Source: an uncultured Collinsella sp. (GTDB lineage: Bacteria > Actinomycetota > Coriobacteriia > Coriobacteriales > Coriobacteriaceae). Taken from it: a stretch of 9,887 nt of DNA. Positions within the stretch are counted from its first letter, which is position 1; the number at the start of each line of letters is the position of its first letter. The notes under the pieces were generated by a model. That model saw nothing but the letters and a program-made list of their open reading frames with translations, was not told the origin of the DNA and made no database searches. The translations under genes and the position numbers were made by a program. Shown here in pieces: positions 6,070 through 9,887 of the stretch. Where the stretch lies: assembly GCA_958413765.1 (NCBI GenBank), contig CATYVH010000052.1, positions 1 to 9,887 on the forward strand, given 5' to 3'.

Positions 6070-7171
6070 CAACCCAATCAGACGTCGTCTCGAGCGCGTC
6101 CTCTGCACGGTCGAGCGTGCTTCTGGCCTTGGCACCCTGTTTGAACCACGTGCGCAGGTCCTCGAGCGTGCTGCCCGCTGCATACACCTTGATTTTTCGA
6201 CCGCCCTTCGTAGTCACCGTGCAGCGGTCGCCGCTCTCGCTGTCCTCGTGCGCCGTGACCTTCTTGAGGTAATCGCGGCGGAACGCCACGACGCGGGCAT
6301 TGCTGATCTCGATGAACCAATCGTCGTCGACAAGCGAAGTGCCCGTGGCACCTCGACTTGCCATCTCCTCGGCGAAGGAGAAACCGAGTTCGCGCTCCTG
6401 CCTGCCGATCTCGTAGATACCACGGGCGGGCATGCTGAGCATAAGCAGGGGCAGGAGTCCCCCTATGAACAGGAAGAGGAACGGAACGAGCAAGAGCAAG
6501 CGGGCTCCGGCATCGGTGAAAACAGCCATGAAGGCGATCACGAGCGAGAAGACGAGCGCCATGCCGTTGAAAACAATCGTCAACGGCTTGACGGCAGACC
6601 AACACAGGCCCGCCTTGGTCATGGGACCGTCGACGGCGTCCGAGACTTCGATGCCCTCTTCCTCCAGACGGGCGAGGAGGTTGAGCGAGCACACCCCCTC
6701 GAGGCTTATCGAGCAGAACTTCCGGTCGCCCTCGAACAGGTCGATCCTCATCATCTGCGTGTGAAGCGTTGCACGGGTGATGTTGCCAAACGTCGTCTCC
6801 TTGCGGATGCCGAAGGCGTTACGCGAGAGAATTCGCTCACCGTCCACGTCGATGCGCGGGATGCTCAGCAGGGCCCAGATGGCCATGCCCGCGAGCGCCA
6901 TGGCGTGACCGAACCACACAAGTTCGTGGTCCCACTCGCCCAACGAGACGCCCTGCCAGACGTAGACACCCAGCATGAGCAGTTCGAACGCGACGGCGCA
7001 GCAGGCGATGATCGTGCGAATGGCAGCGGGCATGCGCACCGTGAAGCGATCGAGGCTGTCCGTCGCCTCACTGCGCTCGCGCGCGCCGCGACGGGCGACC
7101 CATGCAGTGAGCGGACCGACGATGAACACCACCATCGCCACGCGCAGGAACGATTCGAGTATGTCGCCCAT
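6065..7171 (-). CDS. Membrane protein of unknown function with two PH-like soluble segments; C-terminus ends in the IS
   Basis: I do not recognise the family. I chose the ATG at 7171 (368 aa), with GGTGG five nucleotides upstream; an in-frame ATG at 7183 would add four residues (MVVN) but has no ribosome site. Five hydrophobic helices are visible at about residues 7-25, 50-73, 85-103, 195-218 and 224-246. After helix 3 comes a soluble stretch (about 104-175; DGERILSRNAFGIRKET...) with the look of a bacterial PH-like domain: alternating strands closed by a helix. A second stretch of similar layout (about 283-345; DWFIEISNARVVAFRRDYL...) follows helix 5. The final codons and the TGA stop fall in the IS terminal repeat, so the native C-terminus may have been cut. 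An extended -10 promoter is visible upstream. It reads divergently from the kinase remnant. That it is a real gene is well supported; its role is unknown. Confidence 0.75.
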   Translation of the reverse strand: MGDILESFLRVAMVVFIVGPLTAWVARRGARERSEATDSLDRFTVRMPAAIRTIIACCAVAFELLMLGVYVWQGVSLGEWDHELVWFGHAMALAGMAIWALLSIPRIDVDGERILSRNAFGIRKETTFGNITRATLHTQMMRIDLFEGDRKFCSISLEGVCSLNLLARLEEEGIEVSDAVDGPMTKAGLCWSAVKPLTIVFNGMALVFSLVIAFMAVFTDAGARLLLLVPFLFLFIGGLLPLLMLSMPARGIYEIGRQERELGFSFAEEMASRGATGTSLVDDDWFIEISNARVVAFRRDYLKKVTAHEDSESGDRCTVTTKGGRKIKVYAAGSTLEDLRTWFKQGAKARSTLDRAEDALETTSDWVV

Positions 7172-7209
7172 ATTAACCACCATCCCAATAGAAAACGTGA
7201 ATTTGGGAG

Positions 7210-7218
7210 ACTATAGCA
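7210..7218 (-). promoter_or_regulatory. Extended -10 element upstream of the membrane-protein gene
   Basis: The minus strand reads TGCTATAGT, an extended -10 (TGN plus a 5/6 match to TATAAT). Transcription would start near 7203, about 30 nt before the ATG at 7171. No convincing -35 hexamer lies 16-18 bp upstream, which extended -10 promoters can tolerate. Confidence 0.45.
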
Positions 7219-7358
7219 GAGCGAAGCGATCTGCACGGCATCGTCCGGGTGTTTTCGGCATACGGTGGAAACCAGCGGCAGCGGACGTTGAGAACTCACC
7301 CAAAAGACGCGATTCGACCGAAGCGATTCTTCTTGACTTGGTCTCAATGTGATACGAC

Positions 7359-7886
7359 ATGCGCCACTACCTGCGCGGTCTTGCGGCCCTGATCGAAGAG
7401 GGTCACACCGATGAGGCACTCGGGCGCATCGACGCGCTCTGCGAGACCAACGACCGCACCGCCGTGCGCCGCTACTGCGCCAACGAAACGGTCAACATTG
7501 CGCTCTCGTCGCTTTCCGCGGACATCAACGCGCGCGGCATCACCGCCGATCTGCGCGCCGCCGTGCCCGAAACCGTCCACGTGGGCGATGTCGATCTATT
7601 CAGTGTGGTATCGAACGCCCTGGACAATGCCATCGCCGCGGCGAGCGCCGCCCCCGAAGGCAAGCGGTTTGTCGACCTGGACCTTCGCTACGAAGACGGT
7701 CAGCTTCTATTGCTGGTTTCCAACACGTTTGGCCGTGCGCCGCACATGGTCGACGGCATGCCCGTGGCTCAGCACACTGGGCACGGCTTTGGCACCAAGA
7801 GCATTATGCTTGCCGTCGAGCGCATGAACGGCAACTGCCAGCTCCGCATTAACGGCGACCGGTTTGAGCTGCGCGCCGTGATGTAG
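7359..7886 (+). CDS. C-terminal half of a GHKL-type sensor histidine kinase (5'-truncated, probable gene remnant)
   Basis: The 175 residues begin in the middle of an H-box (DMRHYLRGL...) and run through a GHKL ATPase domain: a CANETVNIAL linker helix (40-49), the N-box SNALDNAIAAA (N86, N90), a central strand LLLLVSNTF (116-124), and the G-box TGHGFGTKSI (140-149). This matches the HATPase_c_5 type found in quorum-sensing-like kinases such as AgrC. The sensor and membrane region are missing: an in-frame TGA lies two codons before the ATG and there is no ribosome site. In relatives the box reads HDMRH, with the first His as phosphoacceptor; here that position is Tyr (TAC) and lies before the ATG. 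I see no partner response regulator. It is most likely a remnant; an expressed orphan ATPase domain cannot be excluded. Confidence 0.65.
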   Translation: MRHYLRGLAALIEEGHTDEALGRIDALCETNDRTAVRRYCANETVNIALSSLSADINARGITADLRAAVPETVHVGDVDLFSVVSNALDNAIAAASAAPEGKRFVDLDLRYEDGQLLLLVSNTFGRAPHMVDGMPVAQHTGHGFGTKSIMLAVERMNGNCQLRINGDRFELRAVM

Positions 7887-7904
7887 GGGCTGCCGCCAAC
7901 CTCG

Positions 7905-8480
7905 CTACAGCGGTGCAGCCGCCGGGGTCAGCTGCTTAATGTAGGCCCACATGCGCTGCTTGGCGGCCTTGTCGGTGAGCGCCGCCTCAAAACCGTCGAG
8001 CGCCAGCACGCGGCGCCCCTGCACATGGGCGACCAGGCCGGGCTTGAGCATGGCGGTGTCAAAGTCATCAATTGCCACAAGCATATCGGCATAGGTCTCG
8101 CGCATGACATCGGCCGCACTGTTGTCGAGCAGCAGCACCGCCTCGGGGTCCAGAGCCTCCAGCGCCTCGCGGAACAGGTCGCACGGCAGAGTCTCGCCCA
8201 CCGCGACCGCTCCGTCACCCGCGCCGGCGACGCTTGCCAGCACGCAAAAGTCCTCGGGGGCATATCCGATGGCGCCGAGCGCCTTGCGCAACGCGGCGCC
8301 ATCCGCGCCGGCAGCCAGCTCGCCGCCCGAGCACTCGGCTTCATCCAAATCGCCTTTGACCAGCACAATCGGCGAGCACGCGTTGCCCGCGATACGCACA
8401 CCGCGACCTGCAAGCGACGCGAGCTCCTGCTCGGTCGCCTGAGCGATGGCTTCTTTTTTCTGGCTTTGTGACGTGGGCAT
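7905..8480 (-). CDS. Conserved-looking protein of unknown function, faintly UDG-like layout
   Basis: I chose the ATG at 8480 (191 aa), with GGAG five nucleotides upstream; an in-frame ATG at 8510 overlaps a TATAAT and has no ribosome site. The protein is acidic and Ala-rich, soluble, with no signal peptide. The order of elements is a basic/Gln-rich N-terminal helix, a strand IVLVKGDLDEAE, a helix GAALRKALGAIGYAPEDFCVLASV, and a helix-strand LFREALEALDPEAVLLLDNSAADVM. This resembles the layout of family 4 uracil-DNA glycosylases (strand with GE.PG..ED, LL..ML..IGL, R..L...I..I.P..I..LG..A), but the catalytic loop and Fe-S cysteines are not there. If related, it is unlikely to be an active glycosylase of that type. 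The 3' end converges on the kinase remnant, 18 nt away. The gene itself is well supported; the relationship is a guess. Confidence 0.7.
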   Translation of the reverse strand: MPTSQSQKKEAIAQATEQELASLAGRGVRIAGNACSPIVLVKGDLDEAECSGGELAAGADGAALRKALGAIGYAPEDFCVLASVAGAGDGAVAVGETLPCDLFREALEALDPEAVLLLDNSAADVMRETYADMLVAIDDFDTAMLKPGLVAHVQGRRVLALDGFEAALTDKAAKQRMWAYIKQLTPAAAPL

Positions 8481-8508
8481 GCGCTCTCCAATCGTTTGCG
8501 TGCCCACC

Positions 8509-8514
8509 ATTATA
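8509..8514 (-). promoter_or_regulatory. Possible -10 box for the 7905-8480 gene
   Basis: The minus strand reads TATAAT exactly, about 30 nt before the ATG at 8480. The hexamer 17 bp upstream (ACCACT) is a poor -35, so this is only a candidate. It is preceded on the same strand by a 10-bp hairpin with one mismatch (8521-8530 with 8544-8553) and a CTTTT run, which could alternatively end leftward transcripts. Confidence 0.35.
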
Positions 8515-8581
8515 TAAAAGAGCCGCCCGCGAGTGGTTGCTTTGCGGGCCGCTGGGTATAAGCACGGTCGTACTGAGTTTT

Positions 8582-8598
8582 ACGCGGCCGAGCCGCGT
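8582..8598 (+). promoter_or_regulatory. Small hairpin just upstream of the trxA ribosome site
   Basis: ACGCGGC (8582-8588) and GCCGCGT (8592-8598) pair perfectly around a 3-nt loop, ending eight nucleotides before GGAGG (8607-8611). It may modulate trxA translation or be an operator; no T-run follows. A TATAAG at 8557-8562 is a possible trxA -10 box without a clear -35. Confidence 0.3.
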
Positions 8599-8616
8599 CG
8601 TATTATGGAGGTCACC

Positions 8617-8937
8617 ATGGCTGACATTAAGCAGATTACCCCCGAGAACTTCGATTCCATCGTTAACGACAGCCTGCCCGTACTGGTTGATTTTTGGGCC
8701 CCGTGGTGCGGCCCCTGCCGCTCGCTCTCGCCCATCGTAGACGAGGTTGCCGACGAGCTGGCCGGCAAGTTGGCTGTGGCCAAGTGCAACGTCGACGACA
8801 ACCAGGACCTGGCCATGAAGTTTGGCGTCATGAGCATCCCCACGCTGATCGTCTTTAAGAACGGCGAGGAGATTGACCGCTCGGTTGGCGCTCTGCCCAA
8901 GGCGAGGCTGCAGGCGCTGCTGGAGAAGCATCTGTAA
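8617..8937 (+). CDS. trxA: Thioredoxin
   Basis: A cytoplasmic dithiol-disulfide oxidoreductase of 106 residues, the standard thioredoxin length. The active site WCGPC is at residues 30-34, preceded by VLVDFWAP; the cis-proline loop is MSIPTL (P75), and FKNGEEIDRSVGALPKA matches the final strands and helix. The conserved buried Asp (D25 in VDFWA) is present. The start at 8617 follows GGAGG by five nucleotides and fits the family N-terminus (MADIKQITPENF); the frame is open further upstream, but that extension is unconserved sequence across the leader hairpin. It appears monocistronic: a strong terminator follows, and no thioredoxin reductase is adjacent in this window. Confidence 0.97.
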   Translation: MADIKQITPENFDSIVNDSLPVLVDFWAPWCGPCRSLSPIVDEVADELAGKLAVAKCNVDDNQDLAMKFGVMSIPTLIVFKNGEEIDRSVGALPKARLQALLEKHL

Positions 8938-9049
8938 TACGCTTGTTACTTGCCCGCCGTCCATGAGCGGTTTTGCACCGCTCGCCGGACTGCCGGGTGC
9001 GGCGCGTGCGACCATGGATAGTATGGTAGTTACAAACAGCCCCCAGTGA

Positions 9050-9086
9050 ACGGGTGCGAGTCGCACAGACTCGCACCCGTTTTCTT
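9050..9086 (+). terminator. Rho-independent terminator after trxA
   Basis: A perfect 13-bp stem (9050-9062 with 9068-9080, ACGGGTGCGAGTC and its complement) with a 5-nt loop is followed by TTTCTT. It begins 112 nt after the trxA stop and separates trxA from the downstream metal-related unit. The bases between trxA and the stem contain only a minor hairpin (8965-8970 with 8978-8983). Confidence 0.88.
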
Positions 9087-9158
9087 ATGCAGCGGCGCGC
9101 AGAGCGGGCGTAGTAAAATCTGAATCACTGGATTACCGTCCACACAAGGAGATTTCCC

Positions 9159-9407
9159 ATGCATGATGTTGGAATGAACATGAGCCAGCTTGCCATGAGC
9201 GTCAAGCAGGTCGACGACACCATCGAGCTCGCTCACGAGTGGAGCCATCAGTTGCTGCATGCGACCGAGAATTTTGACATGGAGCGCATCGGCGCCAAGC
9301 TCGAGGCAGCCATGGCCGCGCTGCACGAGGCCCACGACGCACTCGAGGGCTACGAAGAGGCCATCGAGGCCGACCACAACTCCGTCGGCTCCGTGAAGCT
9401 GGTGTAA
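9159..9407 (+). CDS. Small His-rich helical protein co-transcribed with nikR
   Basis: An 82-residue protein of no family that I recognise. AGGAGA lies six nucleotides before the ATG at 9159, and the stop is 1 nt before the nikR GTG, so the two are almost certainly co-transcribed and coupled. It has no signal peptide or membrane segment. The sequence looks like two long amphipathic helices (about 8-38 and 40-72) joined near FDMERIG. Helix 1 carries H26, H30 and H34 at i, i+4, i+8 spacing, placing three His on one face; helix 2 carries H56 and H59 next to many Glu and Asp, and H2 and H73 lie near the ends. The His pattern and the nickel-regulator neighbour suggest a metal-binding or metal-sensing accessory protein, which is inference. 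TAAAAT at 9114-9119 is a possible -10 box without a good -35. Confidence 0.8.
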   Translation: MHDVGMNMSQLAMSVKQVDDTIELAHEWSHQLLHATENFDMERIGAKLEAAMAALHEAHDALEGYEEAIEADHNSVGSVKLV

Positions 9408-9408
9408 C

Positions 9409-9887
9409 GTGGCCGAACACGAGCACGGCTGCGGGTACGAGCACGAGCATCCGCACGGGGCGGACGGTGACGCAGGCTGCCACTGTAGTGGCTCCGGCTC
9501 CGAGCTGGTCCGCTTTTCGGTTACCGCACCGGACGACCTGCTGCGCCGTTTTGACGAACAGATCGCGCGCCGCGGCGACGTGGCCAACCGCTCCGAGGCC
9601 GTGCGCGACCTGATTCGCGCCTCGATCGCCAAGGAGCAGATGCGCACGCCCGATGAGCATGTTATCGGGTCGCTCACCATGATCTACGACCACCATACCG
9701 GCGACCTGACGCGCCGTCTGGACGAAGTGCAGCACGACTACACCGACGAAATCGTATCGACCATGCACGTGCATCTGGATCACCACAACTGCTTAGAGAT
9801 TCTGGCGCTCAAGGGTCGCGGCGAGCGCGTCTACGAGCTGGCCGACCGTCTGCTGGGCCTGCGCGGCGTTAAGCACGGCGAGCTCAC
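9409..9887 (+). CDS. nikR: NikR-type nickel-responsive regulator with His/Cys-rich N-terminal tail (3' end outside window)
   Basis: The frame opens at GTG 9409; a TGA at 9394-9396 leaves no other upstream start, and no alternative start precedes the DNA-binding domain. Residues 33-71 form a ribbon-helix-helix (VRFSVTAPDDLLRRFDEQIARRG..ANRSEAVRDLIR). Residues from about 84 form the ACT-like nickel domain. The four high-affinity nickel ligands of E. coli NikR (H76, H87, H89, C95) align with H109, H120, H122 and C128 in MHVHLDHHNCLE. The family represses nickel uptake genes when nickel-loaded. Residues 3-26 before the first strand are an added tail with six His and three Cys (EHEHGCG...EHEHPHG...GCHC) that typical NikR lacks. 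Spacing of 1 nt from the upstream small gene indicates coupling. 159 residues are visible; few are likely missing, since the family ends shortly after the RGVKHG motif. Confidence 0.93.
   Translation, partial: MAEHEHGCGYEHEHPHGADGDAGCHCSGSGSELVRFSVTAPDDLLRRFDEQIARRGDVANRSEAVRDLIRASIAKEQMRTPDEHVIGSLTMIYDHHTGDLTRRLDEVQHDYTDEIVSTMHVHLDHHNCLEILALKGRGERVYELADRLLGLRGVKHGEL

Noticed and set aside
6248..7216. 322-codon plus-strand frame opposite the membrane-protein gene.
   Set aside because: Its composition is rich in His, Arg, Asp and Glu with no motif, and it mirrors the minus-strand gene, which has clear transmembrane helices, a ribosome site and a promoter.
7887..7925. Weak hairpin (GGCTGC with GCAGCC) between the converging kinase remnant and the 7905 gene, possibly a shared terminator.
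   Set aside because: It has a short imperfect stem and no T-run on either strand.
9113..9136. Loose inverted half-sites (GTAAAATC with GATTAC) upstream of the small nikR-linked gene, considered as a NikR operator.
   Set aside because: The symmetry is imperfect and does not match the GTATGA-N16-TCATAC form known for E. coli NikR; too weak to call.
1..9887. CRISPR arrays, tRNA or rRNA genes, and toxin-antitoxin or other defence modules.
   Set aside because: I saw no regularly spaced direct repeats, no cloverleaf or rRNA-like stretches, and no defence-type domains.

Overview
The window looks like chromosomal DNA of a high-GC Gram-positive gut actinobacterium, most likely Collinsella or a close relative in the Coriobacteriia. 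This is an inference from the high GC content, the protein sequences and the gene mix; no rRNA or other marker gene is present.

Left third (1-3806, minus strand): a de novo NAD operon in the order nadA, nadB, nadC, niaR. The genes lie close together: a 55-nt gap, then 3 nt, then a TAATG stop/start overlap. NadB and NadA make quinolinate from aspartate, and NadC converts it to nicotinate mononucleotide. The last gene encodes a NiaR/3H-domain repressor and runs off the left edge. A likely sigma-70 promoter upstream of nadA is overlaid by a perfect 18-bp palindrome built from four related heptamers. It is a strong candidate for the NiaR operator, which would close an autoregulatory loop.

Middle (3807-7358): a plastic, gene-poor stretch. 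It holds a 24-bp imperfect inverted repeat, a 209-bp element bounded by perfect 31-bp inverted repeats with further hairpins inside, a GC-rich hairpin, a decayed IS3-type element on the plus strand, and an apparently complete 1305-bp IS3-family element on the minus strand (orfA and orfB with a DDE triad and long terminal inverted repeats, but no target duplication). Next come an unrecognised five-helix membrane protein, whose stop codon lies in the IS end, and the C-terminal half of a GHKL sensor kinase.

Right third (7359-9887): the kinase remnant, a minus-strand protein of unknown function with a faint uracil-DNA-glycosylase-like layout, thioredoxin (trxA) followed by a strong intrinsic terminator, and a two-gene unit of a small His-rich helical protein and a NikR-type nickel regulator. 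This NikR carries an unusual N-terminal tail rich in His and Cys and runs off the right edge. The last two genes look like a nickel or transition-metal handling module.
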